A DNA stretch of 9,200 bases, from NCBI GenBank assembly GCA_023402355.1, contig JAEXCG010000192.1, forward strand, positions 1-9,200, written 5' to 3'. This DNA comes from Bacillota bacterium. GTDB lineage: Bacteria; Bacillota; Clostridia; Christensenellales; Aristaeellaceae. The number at the start of each line of letters is the position of its first letter. Position 1 is the stretch's first letter. The notes below the pieces were generated by a model. It was given only the letters and a program-made list of their open reading frames with translations, was not told the DNA's origin and did no database searches. A program made the position numbers and the translations under genes. This document shows, piece after piece, positions 1-6,858 of the stretch.

Positions 1-1362
1 CTCCCGGGGCAGGGCGTGCACGGCGACGCACCCCACCTCCTCGTCCATGCCCCAGGAAAGGCAGGCCGCCGCGGCCATCTGCGTCGCGCGCTCCAGGTCG
101 TTCGCCGCGCCGTTCGTCACCGCGTCCTCGCCCAGCAAAATGCGCTCCGCCGCGCGCCCGCCCAGCGCCACCGCGAGGTTCGCCCAAAGCTCCTCCCGCG
201 AGACGAAGGCGCTGTCCGGCGGCACGGCCATGCTGTAGCCGCCCGCGCCGTTCACGCTGGGGATGATGCTCACCGCGCTGAGCCGGCTTCGCGGCATCAG
301 CAGCAGGGTCAGCAGTGCGTGGCCCGCCTCGTGCACGGCCGTCACCCGGCGCTCGCGCTCGGGCAGCGCGCCGCCCACGCGCTCCTCGCCCACCAGCAGG
401 GTCGAAAACGCGCGGCGCACGTCCGCCTCCTCGATCTTTTCCGCGCCGCGCTGCACGGCGTAGATCGCCGCCTCGTTGAGCATGCTCTCCAGCTTCGCAC
501 CGCTGAAGCCCACCGTGTCCTGCGAGAGCGCGTCCCAATCGATCGCCCCGCTGAAGGGCTTGTCCTTCGCGTGCAGCGCGAGAATCCGCGCGCGCTGCTC
601 TCGCCCCGGCAGATTTACCGCGATGTGGCGGTCAAAACGCCCCGGGCGCAGCAGCGCCTCGTCCAGCGTGTCGATGCGGTTCGTCGCCGCCAGCACGACG
701 ATGCCGCTGTTTTCCTCAAAACCGTTCATCTGCGTGAGCAGGGCGTTCAGCGTCTGCTCGCGCTCGTCGCTCGACGCGCCGTCGCGCCGCTTGCCCAGCG
801 CGTCGATCTCGTCGATAAAGATCACCGCGCGGCCCGATTTCTTCGCCTTCGCGAACAGGTCACGCACGCGCGCAGCGCCCACGCCCACGTAGACCTGCAC
901 GAAGTCGGAACCCGAAACCGCGTAAAACGGAACGCCCGCCTCGCCCGCCAGCGCCTTGGCCATCAGCGTCTTGCCCGTGCCCGGCGGTCCGTAGAGCAGC
1001 ACGCCGCGCGGAATGCGCGCGCCAAACTTGCCGTAAACCTCCGGATTTTTGAGCGCGTGCGCCAGCGATTTGAGCGAGGAAAGCGCTTCCTCGTTCGCGG
1101 CCACGTCCGTAAAGCGAAGCGTCGGGGACGCCTCCGCCACGTCCATCGCGGACGCCTTCGCCATGCCCGCCCGCGCGCGTCCGGGGGATCGCACGATCGC
1201 GATCACCGTGCCCACGAGCAGCGCGCCCACGAGCAGACGGGTCACCGTCTCCTGGCTCGGCGCTTGTGCGCGCGGCAGCGCGTAAAACAGCGCGGCCGCG
1301 AACAGGCCCGCCGCCACCAGGAGCAAAACGTTTCTCGCCACGCGGCTGGATTGATTTCTCAC
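1..1362 (-). CDS. ftsH: FtsH-family ATP-dependent zinc metalloprotease, short N-terminus (3' end beyond the window)
   Basis: Membrane-anchored AAA+ protease that would unfold and degrade membrane and misfolded proteins from the cytoplasmic side. The frame is open to the left edge, giving 454 residues; the C-terminus is missing. Visible in order: a hydrophobic helix at about 12-29, a loop of only about a dozen residues, a second helix at about 43-57, Walker A GPPGTGKT (125-132), the pore motif with Tyr at 158 (YVGVG), Walker B VIFIDEID (180-187), the second region of homology with arginine fingers in RPGRFDR (239-245), the zinc site HEAGH (344-348) and the likely third zinc ligand Asp422 in ANDLERAT. 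All catalytic elements are intact. The GTG start is chosen because GAGGTGG lies 5 bases upstream; the overlapping ATG runs straight into TGA. Typical FtsH has a folded extracytoplasmic domain of roughly 70-100 residues between the helices, absent here. It is divergent from the PBP gene. It could be a paralogue of a full-length FtsH elsewhere. Confidence 0.93.
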   Translation of the reverse strand, partial: MRNQSSRVARNVLLLVAAGLFAAALFYALPRAQAPSQETVTRLLVGALLVGTVIAIVRSPGRARAGMAKASAMDVAEASPTLRFTDVAANEEALSSLKSLAHALKNPEVYGKFGARIPRGVLLYGPPGTGKTLMAKALAGEAGVPFYAVSGSDFVQVYVGVGAARVRDLFAKAKKSGRAVIFIDEIDALGKRRDGASSDEREQTLNALLTQMNGFEENSGIVVLAATNRIDTLDEALLRPGRFDRHIAVNLPGREQRARILALHAKDKPFSGAIDWDALSQDTVGFSGAKLESMLNEAAIYAVQRGAEKIEEADVRRAFSTLLVGEERVGGALPERERRVTAVHEAGHALLTLLLMPRSRLSAVSIIPSVNGAGGYSMAVPPDSAFVSREELWANLAVALGGRAAERILLGEDAVTNGAANDLERATQMAAAACLSWGMDEEVGCVAVHALPRE

Positions 1363-1404
1363 ATTTGCCACCTCATTATAATTTCATCACAAATGAACGC
1401 ACAC

Positions 1405-1433
1405 ATTATACCGTCTTTGAGCCGCCGCGTCCA
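1405..1433 (-). promoter_or_regulatory. Putative sigma-A-type promoter of the ftsH-like gene
   Basis: Read on the minus strand there is a perfect TATAAT (1405-1410). It is preceded at exactly 17 bases by TGGACG (1428-1433), which matches four of six positions of TTGACA. The transcript would start about 35 bases before the GTG. Hexamer matching by eye only. A second TATAAT at 1375-1380 sits too close to the ribosome site to serve as a normal promoter. Confidence 0.45.
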
Positions 1434-1503
1434 CGGCCAAATACTGGCTGTGTAATGTTCCCTTGCGCAGGTGAAACTGTCCTTAGCTTATTTGGAGGGG
1501 CGC

Positions 1504-3903
1504 ATGATGAAAAAAAAGCCGGTGCGCATTGCGCTGATCGTGCTGCTTAGCCTGCTCGTGCTTTGCGTGGGCGGCTTTGCCTTTGTTTATTTCGCGTTCG
1601 ACGTGCCGAACTGGCAGAAGATCGATCCCGAAAAAATTCTCAATTTGCAGCAGACCTCCCTCGTCTACGACGGGGAGGGCAATCTGGTACAGACGCTGCA
1701 GGCGCGGGAGAATCGCACCGTCGTGCCGATTTCGCGCATTCCGCGCCACGTGCAGGACGCTTTTATCGCGGCGGAGGATTTGCGCTTTTACAAGCATTCC
1801 GGCTTCGATCTGGTGCGCATCGCGGGCGCGCTCGTCAACGACATCAAGACGCGCTCCCTGCGCGAGGGCGCGAGCACGATCACGCAGCAGCTCGTCAAGC
1901 TCACGCACCTGACGCTCGACAAAACATTCGCCCGCAAGCTCGAGGAGGTCTACCTCGCCTGGCAGCTCGAGCAGGACTTCACCAAGGATGAAATTCTGGA
2001 AATGTACCTCAACTACATCTACTTCGGCAACGGCGCTTACGGCATTCAGGCCGCGGCGCAGACCTATTTCGGCGTGGACGTCGAAGACCTGACGCTCGTG
2101 CAGGCGGCGGGGCTTGCCGCCGCCATCAAGGCGCCCGCCGCCTTCGCGCCGCACATCAAGCCGGAGGCGAACCGAAACCGGCGCAGCTACATCCTGCGCA
2201 CGATGGCTGAAAACGGCTTTGTCACGGAGGAAGAGGCGCAGGAGGCTGAAAACACCTCGCTTTGGGTGCTCCAGCGTCAGCCCAGGGAGAATACCTACGG
2301 CTGGTTCGTGGACGAGGCGCTGCGAGAGGCGGAGGATCTGCTCTCCGTCTCCTCGGACGACCTGCTGGGCGGCGGTTATCAGATCTACACCACCTTGAAC
2401 CCGCGCCTTCAGGAGATCGCGGATACCCTCTACGAGGACGACGCCTATTTCCCGGACGACGCCAGGGACGGCACGCCCGCACAAAGCGCGCTCAGCGTCG
2501 TGGACGTGAAGACCGGCGCCGTCGTCGCGATGGTCGGCGGGCGGGAATACAGCGTGCGCCGCGGCCTGAACCGCGCCATTCAGATGGAGCGCCAGCCCGG
2601 CTCCGCGCTCAAGCCCCTTTCCGTGTACGGCCCCGCGCTGGAGCTGGGCTATACGACCGCCAGCGTGCTGCTCGACGAGCCGGGCGACTTCAACGGCTAC
2701 ACGCCCAAAAACGCGAGCGGGAAATACTACGGCCGGGTCAGCATGCGCTCCGCGCTCAAGAGCTCATTAAACCTGCCCGCCGTCCGCCTTTTGCAGGAGA
2801 TCGGCCTGCCCGCGGCCAGCAGTTATTTAGGCCGCTTCGGCATCACGGCCGACGGCAAGGATCAGAACCTCTCCCTCGCGCTAGGCTCCATGGCGTACGG
2901 CGTCACGCCCACCCAGCTCGCGGCCGCCTACGCGGTGTTCGCGTCCGGCGGCGTCTACCACGAGCCCTACGTGATCTCCCGCATCGTGGACAGCTCCGGC
3001 AACACGGTCTACGCCTACGACGCCCAGCCCGTTCAGGCGATCTCCAGCCAGAACGCCTTCCTCATGACCTCCCTGCTGCAAACCGTGACGGCCAGCGGCA
3101 CCGGCTCCAAGCTGCGCACACTCGGCTTCCCCGTCGCCGGCAAGACCGGCACGGTCTCCATGACCGGCGGCAACCGCGACATCTGGATGGCCGCGTATAC
3201 CCCGGAGTACGCCGTCGTCACCTGGATGGGCTTTGACAACACGGACAGCACGCACAAGATTCCCAACGGCACCACCGGCGGCGGCAAGACCGCCCTGCTG
3301 GCCTCCGCATTCTTAAGCAAAGCGCTCGAAGGCCGCGAGTCTCCCGACTTCACGCAGCCCGACGGGCTCGTCTGGCTCACGCTGGACAAGCGCGCCATGC
3401 AGCTCACCGGCCAGGCGATGCTGGCCAGCGACATGACGCCCGAAAAGTACCGCTACGGCGAGGTGTTCCTGGAAACCAACCGGCCTTATGAGGTCAGCAC
3501 GGTCTGGAATCCGCCCCTGCCGCCCGTAAACTTCTACATCACGAACGCGGAGAACGGAAAACCCGTGCTGAGCTTCACCGCCGCGCAGTACGCGCGCTAC
3601 CGCATCGTGCGCGAAAGCGGAGACGGCACCTCCGAGCAGCTCACCGAAATGGTGCTCGAGGCGGGAAATACCGCGGCCTATACGGATGAAAGCGCGCAGG
3701 TCGGCGTGACCTATACCTACCGCATCATCCCGATTCACGAGGAGCTCTTGCAGGAGGGCACGTGGCTGGAGGGACAAAGCGTCGCGCAGGTCGCACAGGC
3801 CCAATGGACCTACGAAGGCTTTCTGGGCGGCATCCTCGACTTTCTCACGCCCGCGCAGGAACCGTCGCCCGCGCCACAGGAACAGACGTCCCTGTTCTGG
3901 TGA
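1504..3903 (+). CDS. Class A (bifunctional) penicillin-binding protein, PBP1A type, with C-terminal FN3-like domain
   Basis: Peptidoglycan synthase that polymerises lipid II and cross-links the stem peptides outside the membrane. The 799-residue protein has a short basic N-terminus and one membrane helix (about 8-30). A GT51 glycosyltransferase domain (about 65-235) follows, with catalytic Glu91 in the EDLRFYKHSGFD motif and the second conserved block near EEVYLAWQLEQ (147 on). The transpeptidase domain (about 325-625) carries the three active-site motifs: SALK with nucleophile Ser367 and Lys370, SLN at 421-423, and KTG at 547-549. From about residue 670 to 765 a beta-rich segment rich in Tyr/Thr resembles a fibronectin type III module, followed by a Pro/Gln-rich end. 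An in-frame GTG at 1471 would add 11 residues. The ATG at 1504 or the next one at 1507 is preferred because GGAGGGG ends at 1500. The stop lies only 7 bases from the end of the convergent glycosyltransferase gene. Nothing looks broken. Confidence 0.95.
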   Translation: MMKKKPVRIALIVLLSLLVLCVGGFAFVYFAFDVPNWQKIDPEKILNLQQTSLVYDGEGNLVQTLQARENRTVVPISRIPRHVQDAFIAAEDLRFYKHSGFDLVRIAGALVNDIKTRSLREGASTITQQLVKLTHLTLDKTFARKLEEVYLAWQLEQDFTKDEILEMYLNYIYFGNGAYGIQAAAQTYFGVDVEDLTLVQAAGLAAAIKAPAAFAPHIKPEANRNRRSYILRTMAENGFVTEEEAQEAENTSLWVLQRQPRENTYGWFVDEALREAEDLLSVSSDDLLGGGYQIYTTLNPRLQEIADTLYEDDAYFPDDARDGTPAQSALSVVDVKTGAVVAMVGGREYSVRRGLNRAIQMERQPGSALKPLSVYGPALELGYTTASVLLDEPGDFNGYTPKNASGKYYGRVSMRSALKSSLNLPAVRLLQEIGLPAASSYLGRFGITADGKDQNLSLALGSMAYGVTPTQLAAAYAVFASGGVYHEPYVISRIVDSSGNTVYAYDAQPVQAISSQNAFLMTSLLQTVTASGTGSKLRTLGFPVAGKTGTVSMTGGNRDIWMAAYTPEYAVVTWMGFDNTDSTHKIPNGTTGGGKTALLASAFLSKALEGRESPDFTQPDGLVWLTLDKRAMQLTGQAMLASDMTPEKYRYGEVFLETNRPYEVSTVWNPPLPPVNFYITNAENGKPVLSFTAAQYARYRIVRESGDGTSEQLTEMVLEAGNTAAYTDESAQVGVTYTYRIIPIHEELLQEGTWLEGQSVAQVAQAQWTYEGFLGGILDFLTPAQEPSPAPQEQTSLFW

Positions 3904-3910
3904 GCGGAGT

Positions 3911-5005
3911 TCAGGCCCGCTCCGCACCGTCAAAGTACGCTTTGTTGTACAGGTAGGACGGGTCGTCGGGCCATCGTTCGCCCACACGCTCGTTCAGCAC
4001 ACGCGCAAGCTTTCGGTCGCCCATGCGGTCGTAGCAGACGCATAGCTGGATCAGCGGTACGTAGTCGTAGCATTCAGGCTGTACGAACGCGCCGGATCGC
4101 GGCTCCGCCTTGCACGCGAGCGCCCGCTCGTACCAGTAGGCCGCCGCGCGATAGTTCTGCGCCTCTAAAAAAGCGGCGCCGATCTCGCAGCAGGTCTCGG
4201 CCCTCGGTACGTCCATCGCGAACGATCGAAAGCGCATGGCCTGCGCCTCCTCCCCGCGCCCCAGCGCGCTAAGACACCGCGCCGCCCCCCGGCAGGCGTC
4301 GATCCGGTTTTCAAGCCAGCCATCCGGCAGTTCCAGAAACGCTTCAAACGAAGATAGCGCCTCCTCAAACCGGCCGTGGTCGCTCAGCTCGCGCGCGTAA
4401 TAAAACCGCTCTCTCGGCCCAAGCTGCTTGCCCTGTGCGAGCAGCTTTTCGTATATGCGCAAGTTCCGGTCGCCGTCGCCAGCCCCTTCCTTTTTATGAG
4501 ACACCGCCGCGTCCCCGTAGACGATTCGGCCCGCAGGCGTGACGGCCTCATGCACCGCGCCCTCCCAGCGAAAGCCCATCGACCGGCGCAGCAGCCTTTC
4601 TCGGTAGTAGGTCATCGCCGGAACGCCCCGATCGTCGAAGCCGATTCGGTAAGGCAGCATCACCACGTCGGCCGTCTCCCCGATCGTCTTCTTCAGCTCG
4701 ATCAGTCTTTTTGCGTCCTCGGGTTCGATCACGTCGTCGGCGTCCAGCCATAGGATGAAGTCCCGCGTCGCCTTTGAAAAGGAAAAGTTGCGCGCCAACG
4801 AAAAGTCGTCCTGCCATTCAAAATCGTACACCCGCGGCGTAAATGCCCGGGCGATCTCCCGCGTGTCGTCTTCAGAGCCCGTATCGACGACGATGATCTC
4901 ATCCACCGTTTCTTTAGCGCTTTCCAGGCAGCGTCCGAGATGCCTGTGCTCGTTGCGCACGATCATGCACAGGCTGATCGTGGCGTAGGCGATGGGTTCG
5001 TTCAT
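3911..5005 (-). CDS. Family 2 glycosyltransferase with TPR-like C-terminal region
   Basis: A 364-residue cytoplasmic enzyme predicted to move a sugar from a nucleotide-sugar donor to an acceptor, plausibly a protein. The GT-A fold begins with SLCMIVRNE (11-19) and continues with VVDTGSEDDT (39-48). The metal/donor DxD motif is WLDADD (86-91), and WEGAVHE (147-153) is the acceptor-side motif common in this subfamily. From about residue 197 to 345 there are helical repeats of TPR character (for example the segments around YYARELSDHGRFEEAL and CCEIGAAFLEAQNYRAA). GT2 plus TPR proteins of this size are common in Firmicutes; some modify peptides or surface proteins. The ATG at 5005 is chosen because GGGAGG lies about 8 bases upstream; an in-frame GTG at 5023 would run through that site. 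It is divergent from the collagen-like gene, 93 bases away, which suggests that protein as a candidate acceptor (inference). No membrane helix or signal peptide was seen. Confidence 0.88.
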   Translation of the reverse strand: MNEPIAYATISLCMIVRNEHRHLGRCLESAKETVDEIIVVDTGSEDDTREIARAFTPRVYDFEWQDDFSLARNFSFSKATRDFILWLDADDVIEPEDAKRLIELKKTIGETADVVMLPYRIGFDDRGVPAMTYYRERLLRRSMGFRWEGAVHEAVTPAGRIVYGDAAVSHKKEGAGDGDRNLRIYEKLLAQGKQLGPRERFYYARELSDHGRFEEALSSFEAFLELPDGWLENRIDACRGAARCLSALGRGEEAQAMRFRSFAMDVPRAETCCEIGAAFLEAQNYRAAAYWYERALACKAEPRSGAFVQPECYDYVPLIQLCVCYDRMGDRKLARVLNERVGERWPDDPSYLYNKAYFDGAERA

Positions 5006-5020
5006 GTCCTTTCCCTCCCG

Positions 5021-5049
5021 CACATTCGTCTTTTACCGCTCATAGTGTA
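5021..5049 (+). promoter_or_regulatory. Putative sigma-K-type sporulation promoter of the collagen-like gene
   Basis: CACA (5021-5024) fits the -35 consensus mACm. Sixteen bases later CATAGTGTA (5041-5049) fits the -10 consensus CATAnnnTA of mother-cell sigma-K promoters as known from Bacillus. The start of transcription would fall near 5056. The -10 is part of the near-palindrome CATAGTGTATG, so the minus strand, facing the glycosyltransferase, reads CATACACT. That matches the sigma-E -10 consensus CATACAmT, but no good sigma-E or sigma-K -35 was found on that side. Motifs are short and matched by eye. Confidence 0.42.
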
Positions 5050-5055
5050 TGTCAG

Positions 5056-5082
5056 GGGAAGCGCGGCTGGAACCGGCTTCCC
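5056..5082 (+). promoter_or_regulatory. Stem-loop in the 5' untranslated region of the collagen-like gene
   Basis: GGGAAGC (5056-5062) pairs with GCTTCCC (5076-5082), and inside it CGG (5064-5066) pairs with CCG (5073-5075). This gives a ten-pair stem with one bulged G and a six-base loop. No T-run follows on either strand, so it is not an intrinsic terminator. It sits at the start predicted from the sigma-K-like site and just before the ribosome site, where a 5' hairpin could stabilise the message or limit ribosome access. Confidence 0.45.
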
Positions 5083-5098
5083 ACTTCTAAGGAAAAGG

Positions 5099-6430
5099 GT
5101 GATTGTTTTGCCGATTTATAATAGCCGAAATTCCCGTTGCGCTAGCGTACTTGGCAGCGTACCTTACGCCACGTCTCCTTACGCCACGTCTCCTTACCCC
5201 TCCTGCCCGCTGCCCCAGCAAACAAACTGCTGCATGCCTCCCTGCCCGCCTTCCTGTCCGTCGCCTTGTCCGCCTCCCTGCTGCATTCCGGGTCCGACGG
5301 GCCCGACCGGGCCGACTGGACCTGCGGGCGGACCGACCGGACCCACCGGGCCAACAGGCCCCACCGGCGCTACCGGTGCTCCGGGCATGAACGGCGCAAT
5401 GGGGCCGACCGGGCCCACCGGCGCACCGGGGATGAACGGTGCGATGGGGCCCACCGGTCCTACCGGCGCCAACGGCGCGGCGGGCGCTACCGGACCTACA
5501 GGCGCTAACGGTGTTGCGGGTCCCACCGGCCCTACGGGCGCCACCGGTGCAAATGGCGCGGCGGGCGCCACCGGCGCTACAGGCGCGACTGGCGCCACCG
5601 GTGCCACGGGCGCTACCGGCGCAAATGGCGCGGCGGGGGCTACTGGCCCCACCGGACCTACGGGTGCCACGGGCGCCAACGGCGCGGCGGGCGCAACCGG
5701 CGCTACCGGTGCCACAGGCGCTACCGGCGCAAATGGTGCGGCGGGTGCGACTGGCCCCACCGGACCTACGGGCGCAACCGGCGCGAATGGCGCGGCAGGG
5801 GCTACTGGCCCCACCGGACCGACCGGGCCCACAGGCCCCACCGGCCCGACCGGGCCCACAGGCCCCACAGGGCCGACCGGCGCCGCTGCGACCGTCAACG
5901 TCGGAACCGTCACCACGGGTGATCCGGGCACGGACGTGCAGGTTACCAACTCCGGCGACGAGAACAACGCTGTTTTGAACTTCGTCATTCCCCGCGGCGA
6001 GCCGGGCGGCGGCACCCCCGAGGTATTGGCAACCGTCGACGCAACCGCGCAGCCCACGAGCGCGGGCGGGGCGTTGGTCTTCACCGACACGCCGCTGGTA
6101 TCCGGCACGACCCTTTCGCACAGCGCCGGTTCCGCCGACGTAGTCATCAGCCAGACCGGCATCTATCAGGCTACCTTCCACGGTGCGGCGGCCGTAGATG
6201 CCGGAACCACGATCCCGGCAGAGCTCACCGTGCGGCTGACGCTGAACGGCACCGCCATCTCCGGCGCGGTGGCGCATCACACCTACACCGCTTCGAACGA
6301 AGTCGCCACGCTGCCGATGAGCGTGCCTTTTGAGGTAACCGCAGCCCCGGCGAATCTGGAAGTCATCGCGGAGCCTGCCGGCTTCACCTTCTCGGATATT
6401 TCCTTTACCGTCGCCCGTCTGGGCAGCTAA
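5099..6430 (+). CDS. Collagen-like (Gly-X-Thr) surface protein with BclA-like C-terminal domain
   Basis: A filamentous surface protein of about 443 residues. The N-terminal ~64 residues are Tyr/Ser/Pro/Cys rich, with a doubled PYATS and clustered Cys (NCCMPPC, CPPPCC). Residues ~65-261 form 65 Gly-X-Y triplets: 26 GPT, 18 GAT, and GAN/GAA/GAP/GMN/GAM/GVA/GPA, with one extra Gly after the fourth triplet. The C-terminal ~182 residues begin with a Thr/Val-rich linker ending in NFVIPRGEPG, a signature seen after collagen repeats in many Firmicutes proteins. A beta-rich domain (QTGIYQATFHG, LTVRLTLNGTAISG) follows and resembles the BclA/C1q-TNF-like trimerisation head. No classic signal peptide or LPXTG anchor is seen, which fits spore-coat or exosporium deposition rather than export. 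Start choice: GTG 5099 follows AAGGA at 5 bases; TTG 5108 (N-terminus PIYNSRNSR) after AAGGG is an equal rival. Upstream in-frame codons lie outside any ribosome site. It has its own promoter and terminator. The sporulation role is inferred. Confidence 0.87.
   Translation: MIVLPIYNSRNSRCASVLGSVPYATSPYATSPYPSCPLPQQTNCCMPPCPPSCPSPCPPPCCIPGPTGPTGPTGPAGGPTGPTGPTGPTGATGAPGMNGAMGPTGPTGAPGMNGAMGPTGPTGANGAAGATGPTGANGVAGPTGPTGATGANGAAGATGATGATGATGATGATGANGAAGATGPTGPTGATGANGAAGATGATGATGATGANGAAGATGPTGPTGATGANGAAGATGPTGPTGPTGPTGPTGPTGPTGPTGAAATVNVGTVTTGDPGTDVQVTNSGDENNAVLNFVIPRGEPGGGTPEVLATVDATAQPTSAGGALVFTDTPLVSGTTLSHSAGSADVVISQTGIYQATFHGAAAVDAGTTIPAELTVRLTLNGTAISGAVAHHTYTASNEVATLPMSVPFEVTAAPANLEVIAEPAGFTFSDISFTVARLGS
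5162..5191 (+). repeat. 15-bp perfect tandem duplication
   Basis: CCTTACGCCACGTCT occurs twice in a row (5162-5176 and 5177-5191), and a third, diverged start (CCTTAC) follows. It is in frame and encodes PYATS twice, then PYPS, in the N-terminal region of the collagen-like protein. Because the copies are identical it looks like a recent slippage event. Confidence 0.9.
5291..5881 (+). repeat. Collagen-like triplet repeat tract (9-bp units, higher-order modules)
   Basis: Sixty-five consecutive 9-base units encode Gly-X-Y, broken only by one extra Gly codon at 5327-5329. Larger modules are visible. The 45-base unit for GAP-GMN-GAM-GPT-GPT occurs at 5375-5419 and again at 5420-5464. The 54-base unit for GAT-GPT-GPT-GAT-GAN-GAA occurs at 5636-5689 and 5744-5797. 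Eight GPT units close the tract. Copies differ mostly at synonymous third positions, so the protein pattern is kept while the DNA has drifted. Confidence 0.92.
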
Positions 6431-6463
6431 ATCTGTTTCGCGCGGCTGCATGCCGCAGGCTTT

Positions 6464-6509
6464 CCGGGACGGTTTCACCCTTGGGTGGAGCCGCCCCGGT
6501 TTTATCTTT
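6464..6509 (+). terminator. Rho-independent terminator of the collagen-like gene
   Basis: Thirty-three bases after the stop codon, CCGGG (6464-6468) pairs with CCCGG (6495-6499), CGG (6470-6472) with CCG (6491-6493), and CACC with GGTG at the tip. An internal loop and one mismatch separate the helices. TTTTATCTTT follows at once (6500-6509). Stem, position and T-run all fit an intrinsic terminator on the plus strand. Confidence 0.85.
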
Positions 6510-6687
6510 CTGTATTGCGTTGCAGAATGCGGCACCTCGACGCGCGTTTTATCGCGAATCAACGCCGCAGGCCCGCATAGACACTGGACAACGTCTGGGG
6601 ATTTCAACTGCCATCACGGGTTCGTAGCTGTTTGGAGCAGGAATGCCCGGCTCACCTGACTTTTCATCACGTCCCTAACGGTTTATG

Positions 6688-6705
6688 CCGGTTTAAGCGA
6701 ACCGG
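6688..6705. repeat. Perfect 6-bp inverted repeat with 6-base spacer
   Basis: CCGGTT (6688-6693) and AACCGG (6700-6705) flank TAAGCG. The symmetry suits a dimeric regulator site or a small hairpin. No T-run follows on either strand, and no gene start is nearby to regulate, so its role is unknown. Confidence 0.4.
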
Positions 6706-6858
6706 TTATATATCACGGTGGGCGGGGCCGATTTCTTCAGCCAGAATACAATCATTTGGATTTTAAGAGCCCCTTGACACCTTTTCTTCGCCTTTTCGCG
6801 GCAAGCGCTATCGTCTTACGCAGGACAATTGGCTTAAACCTGTAAACAAATATGAAAG

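Noticed and set aside
1417..1445. Possible plus-strand promoter for the PBP gene (TTGAGC, then AATACT 17 bases on)
   Set aside because: Each hexamer is only a partial match and the GC-rich spacer overlaps the ftsH -35; too weak to list as a feature.
16..1455. Long plus-strand frame opposite the FtsH gene
   Set aside because: Arg/Ala/His-rich shadow translation; the minus strand carries every FtsH motif in order.
3880..3897. GAACAG/CTGTTC hairpin at the end of the PBP gene, a possible bidirectional terminator
   Set aside because: No T-run follows on either strand and it lies within coding sequence; six-base stems of this kind are frequent.
5291..5881. Regular direct repeats that might suggest a CRISPR array
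   Set aside because: Unit is 9 bases, in frame, encoding Gly-X-Y with no unique spacers.
5087..6607. Very long open frames on the minus strand across the collagen tract (up to about 500 codons)
   Set aside because: They are by-products of a GC-rich 9-base periodic repeat, which keeps several frames free of stops. Their products are low-complexity Gly/Arg/Ala or Pro/Val strings and run through the terminator; the plus-strand frame has the collagen pattern, a folded end domain and a ribosome site.
6450..6659. Small plus-strand ORF of 69 codons after the collagen gene
   Set aside because: It starts inside the region of the intrinsic terminator, lacks a ribosome site and resembles nothing known.
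6774..6779. Perfect TTGACA on the plus strand
   Set aside because: At 16-18 bases downstream there is only GC-rich sequence with no -10 likeness, and no gene starts downstream on that strand.
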